From NCBI GenBank assembly GCA_951804985.1, contig OX638132.1:91454696-91518695 (forward strand): a stretch of DNA of 64,000 nucleotides, given 5' to 3'. The notes below the pieces were generated by a model. It was not told where the DNA came from and ran no database searches. It saw only the letters and a program-made list of their open reading frames with translations. This DNA comes from Dryomyza anilis. Its lineage: Eukaryota; Arthropoda; Insecta; Diptera; Dryomyzidae. Position 1 is the stretch's first letter. Every line of letters starts with the position of its first letter. Position numbers and translations under genes: made by a program. Below, one piece after another: positions 22,427-33,700 of this stretch.

Positions 22427-22588
22427 ACGTTCTCAAATGTCACCGGAACGAAACGTAACGTAGAAATCCAAATGTTTCGGATCTTTACGTCCTGACCACG
22501 TACGTTAAGTTACTTTCATTATAACCATTTTTATAATGTACGCATTTATCGAAACGTTAGGTCCCGTTCCGATGACATTTGAGCACGT
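22427..22588. mobile_element. MITE family H (GCTCAAATGTCACCGGAACG ends), copy 1
   Basis: Left end TCTCAAATGTCACCGGAACG, right end the inverted CGTTCCGATGACATTTGAGC. A second inverted pair lies inside (AACGTAACGTAGAAATCC; TTTATCGAAACGTTAGG). The copy at 30531-30670 shares the whole order. About 160 bp, non-coding. Confidence 0.8.
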
Positions 22589-23090
22589 TACGTTATATGT
22601 ATTATTACTACAGCTTAAGTCTTTCCAACAACCTCCCGATATATTTTCCGATATAATGACATGACCATTTCCCGAGCCTTAAATTTCTACTAGGAATTGT
22701 GGCTAAAAACGACCTGAAATTTAGAAAACAATTTTATTAAAAATGTTTCCTAATAGGAAATAGTATTTAGTCAAAATCGCACCCGCAAATTATGTAAAAA
22801 TTGTGTAAAAGATGTTTATAGGAAATATTTTTCTCGTTTTGTAGAGAAGTATAATCGACAATAGTTCAAAATAGTTGTAATATAAATGTTAAATTACAAA
22901 CTTCGAATATCCCTATTAATATGCTATAAATAGCTGTATTTCATATAGATTTATTATCCCCAATAAATGAAGCTACACGTGTATTTGATCAACTTCAAAC
23001 TTAAATTATGTGAGAGAATTAATCATTTTTAAATGGTAGCTGCTATGATTATTTAATCGGATCATATAGACATAATTAGGAAAGCTGATC
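22589..23090. other. AT-rich intergenic DNA, nothing recognised
   Basis: Near 22680-22800 TTTCTACTAGGAATTGTGG and TTTCCTAATAGGAAATAG recall family G ends, but no element could be delimited. Confidence 0.35.
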
Positions 23091-24300
23091 GAATCTATTC
23101 GACAAGCGTGCATAACAGCGACGTGGCGACAAAACGTCTCCGTCGGAACGTGGTCTGAGTTAACCGATATATATATATTTCAACAGTTACAGCAAATGAT
23201 CCTCGAGAGTGCTGTGCATTTCGTTTTGTCTGCCTGCGCAGGCCACGAAATGTCAAATAAAGCAGATTCTCAGCTCATTCATATAATTAATGGGATTTTC
23301 TTGGCCATCACTACCAAATTGCCAAAGGTTTTTGTTTTCGACTCTCGGTTTGGATGACAACGAACGCAATATGACGTGGTTTGGTGGCAACAAAACAATG
23401 CAATCGAACCCACAATTGCATCGCGCGACGGTTGAGGCGGATCCCGTATCAATTGATTCTATTCAATAGGCTGTGAAGAGGACGAACCACCACTTACACG
23501 AGAACCACGAGAACAACAACAATACTACAGATGTGCCGAACAAACGACGGACGGACGGCCGACCAACCGATCATCCGCACTGATAGTGGTGACACACAGA
23601 TACAAACACAGATACCTACAACAAAACATTATAGTTAAAGATACATTGCATATCTTTTGTTTGAGAATGTCTTTTGACTTGCGTTGACTGCGTCGTTGCA
23701 TCCTTCAAGATGACGATTTCTCTCTGTTTATGTGTACGAATTCTGACCTTTTTCCTTTGCATTAATGCAAGTCGTGCAGTGTTTTGGTGCGCAGAGTATC
23801 CGAGTATCTGTGCGATTGTTTTTCGTGCAATGTATCGCGTAGTTCGTTTTTAGCTGGAATTAATTTATTATCTGCGAAATATTCCTGTTGATGGGTTGGG
23901 GTGCTGCAAATATGTATCTATTTTATTGTGCCGCAATTGTTTATGGTTTTCAGCATTTGTAGCTGCTGACAAAGGCGACCGGCCGGCGGTTCTAAGGGTG
24001 GAAACTGTTGAAAAGTAGCATGTTTCTGGTTTGTATGCGGTTCGCACTGGCACAACAAACGCCTGATCATTCTATTAGTAGCGATGAGTCGTCATAAGTG
24101 GTTGATGTCGATTCGATGATAATAATAATCATAATAAAGAGAAGTCAAGTAAAAGTGTCGCATCTCATAGTTTATGGCCTCGTTTTTAGCGATTAAAATA
24201 TCGCTATTCTTGGGATGCGTGTCGACTTTTTAATCAGATACAGTTGCATTAGCTCATTATAATTTTTCTCTCTGTTCTCAACAGGCAATTGACATGCGCT
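23091..24300. other. Less AT-rich unique island, possible regulatory region or untranslated exon
   Basis: About 1.2 kb of non-repetitive, less AT-rich DNA with TG- and CA-rich words, GACGGACGGACGG near 23546 and many CG dinucleotides. No long frame, no recognisable protein. It lies 3-4 kb upstream of the inferred NCKX first exon on the same side, so it is a plausible upstream regulatory region. Confidence 0.3.
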
Positions 24301-24345
24301 CGCATCATAGACAGACAGATAGAAAAAGAGAGAGAGAGTATGAAG
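24300..24345. repeat. GA-rich microsatellite
   Basis: ACAGACAGATAG followed by an (AG)n run of about 12 bp. Confidence 0.7.
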
Positions 24346-24594
24346 CAGTTTGACAGAGAGTTTCTAGCACGCTCATAGTAAGTACAACACTAAATTTAAG
24401 AATAACTTGGTGCTTTTTTCAATAAGTTGTATAACTTTGCATTCTTCATAAATGTTCTATTTTTAATTCTTTACGACATTAACGTTTTTTCGATAACACT
24501 ATAAAACATTTTTCCAAACAAAAATTGAACGACCAAACATAAGACTTTTTTTATTGAAATTTTTTTTTAATATGAATTTTTAAAATTTTTGTTT

Positions 24595-25340
24595 ATCTAT
24601 ATATATAAAACTCTTGGTCCGTCTGTCTGTTTGTCTGTTTGTTGCAGCATCACGCCTAAACCGCTGAACCGATTTAACTGACATTTTACACCAGGATACT
24701 ATGGAGTCCGGAGGGTGTCATAGGCTATATATGGGCGGGATTGGACAAAGGGGCGTGGCACTTCCCATACAACCTAAACTTTCAAAACGTCATAACTCGG
24801 CACATACACAAGCTAAGAAGATGAAACAAAAAATTCAAATACAAAAAAAAAACACAAAAGCAAAAACACAAAAACAAAAGCAAAAATCAAACATAAAAAC
24901 AAAAAAAACAAAAAAAGCACAAAACTTAAGCAATAACCCAAAAACTACAGAAAAATAAAAAAAGGATACAAAACAAAATCAACCACACTAAAATTCACCA
25001 CACCAAAACTCACCATACTAAAATTCACCACGCTAAAATTCACCAGACTAAAACTCACCACAATAAAACTCACCACACTAAAACTAACCACTCTACGGAA
25101 AGAATTCTACAAGGGGGGGGATTCTACGTGGAAGCACAGTCTGAGAAAGAATTGTATATGAGAAAAGTTGTTTTAGCGGAGAATCAGTTTGGTTTTGGTT
25201 ACTACATTTATAAAACTAATAAAAAATACGTCCACGGGTCCCTGATATAAATAATAAAAATGTTATTTATATAAATAAAATTGCTCCATAACCTTGCATT
25301 CACAAAATCTTTGCACGAGTCGTGTACGGGTCCAGCTTGT
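24595..25340 (-). mobile_element. Family T element (CTAGCTGGACCCG / TATATATAGAT ends), copy 1
   Basis: Read on the - strand it runs from AAGCTGGACCCGTACACGAC to AAGAGTTTTATATATATAGAT. Order: a conserved head, a 15-bp-period array (24985-25095: CCACACTAAAACTCA units), an A-rich tract, a conserved tail (CTCCGGACTCCATAGTATCC; GGTTCAGCGGTTTAGGCGTG) and a CAGACA run. Copies at 25754-26525 and 52304-53230 keep the same order. No protein recognised. Similar GGTTCAGCGGTTTAG-CAGACAGA tails occur in several insect repeats. Superfamily not assigned. Confidence 0.75.
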
Positions 25341-25344
25341 TTTC

Positions 25345-25753
25345 AAAAAAAAAAAAACAATGAAGAAAAATAATGTTTTGTTTATTTTTTTGTTTTTGAT
25401 TATTTTTTTGTTTGTTTTTGTGTTTCTTTTTCTTTAATTTTTTTGTTTTTCCTTTAGTTTGGATTTTTGTTTTATGTTATTGCTTTTGTTTTTGTTTTTT
25501 TGCATTTGTTTTGGCTTTTGCTTTTGTGTTTTTGCATTTAATTTTTTTTTGTATTTGAGTTTTGTTTCATGTTCGTAGCTGGTGAAAGTGCCGAGTTATA
25601 TCGTTTTGAAAGTTTAGGTTGTATGGGAGGAGCCACGCCTCTTTTTCAAATCCCGCCAGACCATACCGCATCTGTGGTAAAAATTTCAAAAAAATCGGAT
25701 CAGCCGTTTAGACGGAGAAGCGGAACAAACGTAGAAACAGATTTATTATATTA
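25345..25753 (+). repeat. Tail fragment of a family T relative
   Basis: A T-rich (TTTTTG)n-like tract, then TTGTTTCATGTTCGTAGCTG, GTTTAGGTTGTATGGGAGG and ATCGGATCAGCCGTTTAGAC, which match family T tails with divergence. It sits between two family T copies, giving a three-element cluster. The 61-codon frame at 25569-25754 is part of this repeat. Confidence 0.6.
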
Positions 25754-26413
25754 ACTAGCTGGACCCGTGCACGACTCGTGCCAAGATTTTGTGAATTATA
25801 AGATATGGAGCGATTTTATTAATATAAAAAACATTTTTATTATTTATATCAGGGGCCCGTGCTTGGCTGTGAAAGTTTTTTTATTGATTTTAGCCAAATA
25901 ATAATTCTCCGCCAAAACAACTTTCTCAAAGACAATTTTTTCTCAGACTGCCCCGTAAAATTCTTCCCTATAGAACGCTTTCGCGTAGAATTCTTCCCGA
26001 TAGAAATCTTCCCGTAGAATTCTTCCTCGTAGAGTTTTTCATAGTAGAAATTTTAGTGTGGTGAGTTTTAATATGGTGAGTTTCAGTGTGGTGAGTTTAG
26101 GTGAGGTGAATTTTGGTGTGGTGAGTTTTAGTGTGGTAAGTTTTAGTGTGGTGAGTTTCATAGTGGTGAGTTTTAATGTGGTGTGGTTGCTTTTGAATAT
26201 TTTTTTTTGTGTATTTGAGTTTTTTGTTTCATCTTTTTAGCTCGTGTATGTGCCGAGTTATGTCGATGGAAAGTTTAGGTTGTATGGGAGTTGCCACGCC
26301 CCATTGTCCAATCCCGCCCATATATAACCTGTGACACCCTCCGGCCTCCATAGTATCCTGGTGTAAAATTTCAGTTAAATCGGTTCAGCGGTTTAGTCGT
26401 GATGCTGCAACAA

Positions 26414-26475
<62 letters not shown>

Positions 26476-26525
26476 TGACAGACCGACAGACTGACAGACG
26501 AACCAAGAGTTTTATATAAATAGAT
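25754..26525 (+). mobile_element. Family T element, copy 2
   Basis: Head ACTAGCTGGACCCGTGCACG. A (CCGTAGAATTCTTC)n-type array lies at about 25950-26040, and a (GTGTGGTGAGTTTTA)n array with 15-bp period at about 26050-26185. The tail ends AAGAGTTTTATATAAATAGAT. The tail contains the CAGA tract listed separately. Confidence 0.8.
26410..26476. repeat. (CAGA)n microsatellite
   Basis: About 16 nearly perfect CAGA units within the tail of family T copy 2. Copy 3 has only a few units at the same place, so the tract has expanded here. Confidence 0.9.
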
Positions 26526-26789
26526 AGGATATATTTTTATGTGTTCTCTTCTCTTTGTATCGATCCTTCTCATCTCACACAACTATCGACTCCATGGTGG
26601 ATCTATATTCGAAATAGTAACAGTTATATCGTCGGAAACATTGCGAATTTTAAATATTTTAACGACGAATAGCACCTGACATATTTGGTCATTATATATA
26701 AATCCCCATTAGCTTACAGTAAAAGAATTATGAGCCTGCCTAATTGATATTCTTTTATCATCACTAGCTTTCAGTGCTAGTCTTTCTCT

Positions 26790-27404
26790 ATCTGGTAATC
26801 CAAACATTGAAGTCGATGTGACGAACGCATGAGCCACCCACGAGCTGTGTAGCAAGCAAGCCGACTAAGTGAGGCGCATTTATAAATCTACTGAGTTGAT
26901 GCCATTGTGAAGATAGCGCCGTGCATCTCAATTCCGTTAAGAGCCCCGCTCATCAGTCATATCAAACACTTGCACGGAGGGCAGTCAGTCAGGCACATAC
27001 CACACATACACACAGGACAGAAATGATGATGCATCCGACTGATAGAGAAGGCACAGAGCTGAGGAGCTTAAAGCTGTGTTGAATAAGGGCCAAACACAAC
27101 ACTAAGCTCTGCGTGCAGCTGCGCAGAGAGTAAGCTTCACAGAGCGCACACATTCGTGTCACGACTTTTCTTACAGCGGTGCTCGCACACGTCCGTAGGC
27201 GAACAAAAGACATTGAAGCCTCAGTCACTGATGTCTTCGCGAAACGTTAAACGTGCTTTCAAAACGTTTGCTGCTACTGCTGCGTTAAAAGGGTTTTTTA
27301 AATAGATTTTTTTTACAAAATAAAAAAGCCTTAATTAAATATTTTTTTTTCAAAATTAAAATCGCGTAATATATTCGAAGAGTGACGTGCATTGCAGGGT
27401 AGTC
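26790..27404 (+). promoter_or_regulatory. Inferred NCKX promoter region
   Basis: Less AT-rich, non-repetitive DNA directly upstream of the inferred first exon. Initiator-like TCAGTC motifs occur at 26953, 26985 and 27403. I favour 27403-27408 because the sequence that follows (GTTTGTGTGTTGTGTG, then purine-rich) looks like a fly 5' leader and contains no ATG until the inferred start. No TATA box at the expected distance. Promoter activity is inferred. Confidence 0.4.
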
Positions 27405-27700
27405 AGTCGTTTGTGTGTTGTGTGTGAAAAAAGAAAAGAAAAATAATAAAAAATATAACAAAAAAAAAACCCTCTGTGCGCTGTGCAGGGAGGCTGGCAG
27501 GGTTTCGGGCAACTTCTGTATCTATTTTTCGTGCAGCCACCAACTACGAAAACGTCATAGAAAATCATCGGCAGCTCCTCGACGACGCAGCGTCATCCCC
27601 AACATCATCAACATCATTATCTTCTTTGTCGTCGTCGTCGTAGACATTATTTAAATAACTAGTGCAGGTGCTTCAGCCAAAGGAAATCCGCCTCAAAATG
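27405..27700 (+). other. Inferred NCKX exon 1: 5' leader ending in the start codon
   Basis: The leader runs from an initiator-like TCAGTC (27403-27408) to ATG at 27698-27700. No ATG occurs in the preceding 290 bases. An in-frame TAA lies at 27656-27658. The context CTCAAAATGG is close to the fly translation-start consensus. A GT donor (GTAATT) begins at the very next base. Joining ATG to exon 2 at 36107 keeps the frame exactly and gives a basic segment followed by a hydrophobic segment, as expected of an NCKX signal sequence. The alternative is an 18-codon open frame that runs into the intron. The exact 5' end is uncertain. Confidence 0.6.
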
Positions 27701-30700
27701 GTAATTAAAGCGAAAGCGCGTCGAAAATCCTTAAGGATTTCCTGCAAATCCTAAAGCCAAATTGAATGTGTGTCGTTTGTGGCAAAAGGCAACCGTGCTA
27801 CGCGGTAATATGTAATAGGTACTAGGTGTGGAATTAAGCGCATCCTTGCGTCGGATGATGTAAGTTGTGTTACTGGGTAAACAATAAAAATACCAAAGAA
27901 AAAGGGGCAAGAAAATCACACAGAATTTCGTCACTTGGAAGATTTTCATGCAGCAGCCAACTAGTCGCCTGGCCTGTCGTCGCCGAACCGGAGCCAGTGT
28001 CGCGCTAATATCCCCATCGAGTAAAATTCACAGCCACCCTGTCGCATCATCCTGCCAAACCTAATTGCCAACCCAACCAACCACCCTGTCATACACCACC
28101 CCACCGCGACCCAGCGTCGTATAACACAAAAAATTGAAAATCGATATTTTGAGCGGATGAATGAAAGTGTGTTGTTGTTGTTGTTGGTTGGAGTGGTGTT
28201 TGGCACAGAAGACAACGAAAGCAACAACGACAACGACGGCATGTTGCCACTTGATGTTGTTGTGGCTGTTCCTATTGTTGTTGTTGCTCTTTTTTTATTT
28301 CATTAGTTTGTGTTTTTGTAATTGTAGTTGGTTTGATGTCGTTGTGTTGTTATTGTTGTTGTTGTTGCTGCTGCTTGAATTGTTGTTACTTTTGATGTAC
28401 TATTGCATAGTGTTGCTGATGTAATTATTGTTGTAGTTAAATTTGCTGTTGCTGTTGCTAAAATTACTTTAGCTTTTTCAATGTTTTTGCAAATATTGTT
28501 CCTTATATTGTTCGAATACTGGCAAAACGGAAAAAATCAGTGCCACAAATTTCAAAATAAATTTCAAATTTTCTGTATTTTCAAAAAACACTACACAAAA
28601 TAATTTGTCCATGAAATAATAAACTGAATTTTTATGAATATGAGAGTACTGCTGCAACCCGATCACAAAAAGTACTTGCCACAAAAATTCCAATATGCAG
28701 TAAATATGAATAAATTTCACAAATTTTTCATTATTTATGACATTTTTTCTATAAACATCACGAAAAATGTCATATTTGTGGTAGATTCAGAGTAGAGATG
28801 GGCGCGTGCCGTGCTTTTCTCGTGTCACGCCCGAAAATATGAGTTCGTGCGTGCAAATCTCCGTGCGTGCTAGTTGCTGTCGTGCCCGTGCACCAAAATC
28901 CGGCACTCGCCCATTAAAGACTTTTTTTATAGTTTCTACCCCAATTTAAAAAAAACCCTTACTTCGTACTTCAGAAAAAAAATTTCGTGGTATTTTAACC
29001 TCTTCTTAAAAACCTGTTGTTTTAGTTTTACTAATGGTTCCGGTTCGGGTTCCAAGATTTGTAAAATTGTGGTTCCGGTTCCGATTCCAGTTTCAACCAA
29101 CAAATTAAATGGGTTTCGATTCCGGTTCCATACATTTTTAATAACGGTTCCGATTCCGGTTCTTTGCGTTCACTGACAGGGACTATAATATCTGTATTCC
29201 GATATTTCTGGTTCCGATATTTTTAAAATAGCGGTACCGTTTCCAACCAGAAAAAAATATGTTTTCCGATTTCAGTTCCGGTTCAACACCTTTTTAATAA
29301 CGATTCCGGTTCCAAAAATCTAAACGGTTCCGGTATTAATTTTCACGTTAAGCTTGCTTTTTTCATGTTTTTCGGTGCTTTTTTCGTGTTTTTCCGTGTT
29401 TTGTAGTGTTATTCGTGCGTGCCTGTAACTTTACTCGTCGGGCTCGTGCTCGTGCGTGTCACCTATCGGCGTGCCCGTGCGTGTCCGTGCCATCAAAAAA
29501 TCTCTAATTCAGAGGATTAGGAGGCCATGTTGCAAATATTCACATACTCCATAGATATTAATGCTTTTGCAGCAAAACTTTAAATTCATAATTTTAAATT
29601 TCTCAAAATTACAATCATCTTTGGTTTCTTGGTGTACGCTCTACTTTTTAAAATATTGGAATTGGAATTCATAAACTCCATTTGAAATTCAAAAGACATC
29701 AATTGAAATTCAAAAATTCCATTTGAAATTCAAAAGACATCAATTGAAATTCAGAAATTTACATTTCAATTAATCTTTTCTGAATTTCATTTGTAAATGG
29801 TTTAGACAATGGAAAGAAAAATTGTGTTTACAGTTATTTGAAAAGTTAGTTTTGTAAGGGACTGTCTTTTCATTATTCTAAAAAGTGTCTGAAAAGACCA
29901 TACAATTTCGACAGCAAGGTTCTTCAGATCTGTAGCGCCAAACTATTATTATTATTTTCTTAAAAACGTTGCATGTCCTTCTGTCATCGCTATTTAATTA
30001 TTAATGTGTCTGTTTGAGAATATGTTGAAAGTAACTAAGAGCTATCATTCTTGATAAGCTGAATTATGTTCTTAGGCTTGAAATAAGTAACTAGGAGCAA
30101 TTTTTCTTGATAACCAGGAATTATCTTCTTAGATATCAAAAAAGAAGCCAAGAGCTATTATTCTTGTATGCAGAGGTTAATTTCTAAGCTAACCCAAAAA
30201 AAAATATATAATTTAGGTAATTTATTTTTTATTTAAATTTTATTTTTATTTTTTTTTTTTATTGTATTGCTGTTTGTGTCACACAGCTATATATATAATA
30301 ATTAGTTTTGTGGTTGCTGTTGTTACCTATAATACAATGTTTTTATTATTCGTGACAAATTCTGGATGTTTGTTTCCAATCCTGGAATTACAGGGATTGT
30401 CAAAATGCTTTGGTATTTCAATCCCCTTGTACGGAGTATATTAGGTTTTTATTATATACAGTTATCAGCATTTCAGAGTCGATTTTTAACTCGAAGTACG
30501 TAAATGAAGAAAAACGTCCAACAGATATATGTGCTCAATGTCACCGGAATGGAACGTAACGTAGAAATCCGAAAGCTACGAATCTCTACATCCCGGCCAC
30601 GCCACGTTCCATTTTTATGGTGTACCCATTTATCGAAACGTTACGTGCCGTTCCGGGGACATTTGAGCACGTCTATATAAATCCAACTTTAATATACTGC

Positions 30701-33700
30701 CCATGTGAATTAGCTTTCCCTACTCGTCTGTTATTCCTCTTGTTTTTGCAGTTGTTCGTATTGTTGTTGTCATTGCTGCTAAAGATGTCGGCAATTTCAT
30801 TACAGCACACTCGTAATTCGAGCTTGAATTTGGTTGCCGTGACAAAATTTGAGAACGAGTTCGTTATTTTACAAAATACGGAATCAATAGCATGATTTTT
30901 AAATGCCGTCATATCTCGTTTGATAATGGTGATATGGAGAAGATACATTTTGTTCGATTTACTCTCATATTCTAAGCTAGACAATTTAGTTGAGAACATA
31001 TCATTTTTTTTTTTCGAAAATTCGTATCCCATGTAGGAAATGCCAGGCTTGACGACGGGCTGTAGACTCAACCAGCACTGGCAGACCAATGCTTGGTTAA
31101 TAAACCTTCGCCCAATACTCAGCCAGAACTGGGAGACCAAGCCCTGGTAAGGTAGTTCTCGTCCTAGACTCAGTCAGAATTGACAAACCAATGCTTGGTT
31201 AAAAACACCTTTGCCCAAGACTCAGCCATAATTAACAGACATATGCTTGGGTACGCATGTAGGAAACGCCAGGCTTGACAATGGGTTGAAGGCATAGCCA
31301 ACCTAGGCCGTCCAAGGCACGGCTGATTAGACTTTAATAGTCTTAGCCATGATTGGATTACCAAGTCTTGGATATTTTTCCTTTGACATTTTTCCAAAAG
31401 TCACCCAAAACTCATTGAATATGTCTTCGTGAATGGAGATTTAGCCAAGACCAAGCGGCCAAATCATTTTCAATTAAAAAAAAATATATATTAAAAAAAT
31501 AAAAAAATCTGGTTGGTACTCGAACCCGAATTTCCTGCGTACAAGTCCGGAGCTCCACCCGTTTCGCTATCAAGCTCACTTTTTTCAGAGCATTTATTTT
31601 TTAAATCTTGAACTTTATAATTTGAAAATTTCTGTCACATCAGAAAAAAATTGTCAAATCAGAAAAAAAAACATAAATTTTGTTTTTGAAGCAAAAATCT
31701 CAGACAAAAAAAGTTAGATGCGTAGACTAAAGGGGAGAGCAGTGGACGTTAACTTCCGACTTAAGAGTTCGATTCCAGTTTGTGACAGCTGAATTTTTTC
31801 TACAATTGTTAAATTACTTAAAATAGGAAAAATTGTAAATTGTATAAAATAAATGAGAAATAAATAAAATAAATGAGAAGAAGAAAAATAAAAGAAAGGA
31901 AAGTAAAAAAAAATATATTTTTTTTTTGTATTTTTGAAATGGTCCAGTCCTGCCACATTATTGTTATATTATATTGGTCAAGTATTTTTTGCCAGTCTTG
32001 GCCGAATACTCAGAGCCAGTCTTGCGCCCTTCTTATCATTCCAAGGCTTAACCAGTATTCAGCCTGTTTTGGGTACCAGACCTGGCCCAGAGCAAAATTT
32101 CGATTGTCTGCATGACTGGATGCTGCAGTTGCAATGGTCCACTTATCCCATTTTGTGCACGCACAATCTATTTAAAACTCATATCAAAAATCCTTAATAA
32201 GTAACAGAACCGGGTTATAAGAACCGAATATAAAAATAGTTCGTTTGCCGAAACTGAACAGATTATCACAAGACTATTTTAAAATATTAAAAAAAAAAGA
32301 TTGCAATAACTAAATATTAACAAATTAATTAAATAAATATTTAAAAATCTCGTCAAATTTGTCCATGTTGTGATACTGCACACCGGAATCGATGCGACAA
32401 TATATTTATTTCTATTTAATAAGTTAAATTATGTTTTTTTTTGTTACAGGAACCGAAAAATTTAATATTCGCTTGTGGCAAATAACAAATTATTTACTAA
32501 TTATTGACCGAGCAAAATTTCTGTAATTTTTTAGGAGTATTTTTGTCTTTTTTTCGGCAGATATTTTCAAATTTCGTGAATTTTTAAAAACCAGTTGCCG
32601 GCACATTATCGGTGTGAAAAATAAGAAAAGAAGTCGGAAAACAAGTCTAGATTCTACCTTCTTCAATCTAGTTAGCACAACTGATTTTTGTTTCTTTAAT
32701 CAAAGGTTATTTTATTTTCTTGTGTAAGGTAACGTTAATGGTGTTATTGCTATTAGAGATGGGCGCGTGCCGTGCTTTTTTCGTAAAACTGAGTTCGTGC
32801 GTGCAAAGTTGCTGTCGCGTGCGCGCTAGTTGCTGTCGTGCCCGTGCGTGTCCGTGCCTCCAAAATCAGGCACGCGCCCATTAAAGACTTTTTTTTATAG
32901 TTTCTACCCCAATTAAAAAAAACCCTTACTTCGTACTTCAGAAAAAAAATTTCGTGATATTTTAACCTCTTCTAAAAAACCTGTTGTTTTAGTTTTACTT
33001 ATGGTTCCGGTTCGGGTTCCAAGATTTGTAAAATTGTGGTTCCGGTTTCGATTCCAGTTTCAACCAACAAATTAAATGGGTTTCGATTCCGGTTCCATAC
33101 ATTTTTAATAACGGTTCCGATTCCGATTCTTTGCGTTCCCTGACAGGGACTATAATATCTATTCCGGCTCTGGTTCCGATATTTTTAAAATTGCGGTACC
33201 TATTCCAACCAGAAAAAATGTTCCGATTGCAGTTCCGGTTCAAAACATTTTTAATAATGATTCTGGTTCCAAAAATCTAAACGGTTCCGCTAAGTATTTT
33301 ACATGTTTCGCTTGCTTATTCATGTTTTTGTCGTGTTTTGTCGTGTTTTTCCGTGTTTCTTCGTGTCTTTTAAAATCCGTGTTTTATCGTGCTTCTCGTG
33401 CGTGCCTGTAAATTTACTCGTCGGGCTCGTGCTCGTGCGTGTCACCTATCGGCGTGCCCGTGCGTGTACGTGCCATCAAAAACAGGCACGCGCCCATCTC
33501 TAATTACTATAGACCCTAATATTGCAATACTTAAAAGATTTCGTAATTGTTGGTGATTTTGTGACTTTTGTGCTGCTGCTATTAATGCTGTCAAACTACA
33601 CAGGACCTTTTAGAATACGCTACTGCGCGTTGGCGACTGTTGTTGCCGTTGCATGTTTTTCTGTATCCTGAATAAAAAAAAATTAAAAATACGAGAAGAA

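Noticed and set aside
27701..27755. 18-codon continuation of the ATG at 27698 (MVIKAKARRKS...) as an upstream micro-ORF
   Set aside because: Possible but less economical than splicing at ATG|GTAATT, which gives an exact frame with exon 2. Kept as the alternative in the exon 1 entry.
28161..28424. Hydrophobic Cys/Leu-rich frame
   Set aside because: Translation of GTT/TTG trinucleotide repeats within NCKX intron 1.
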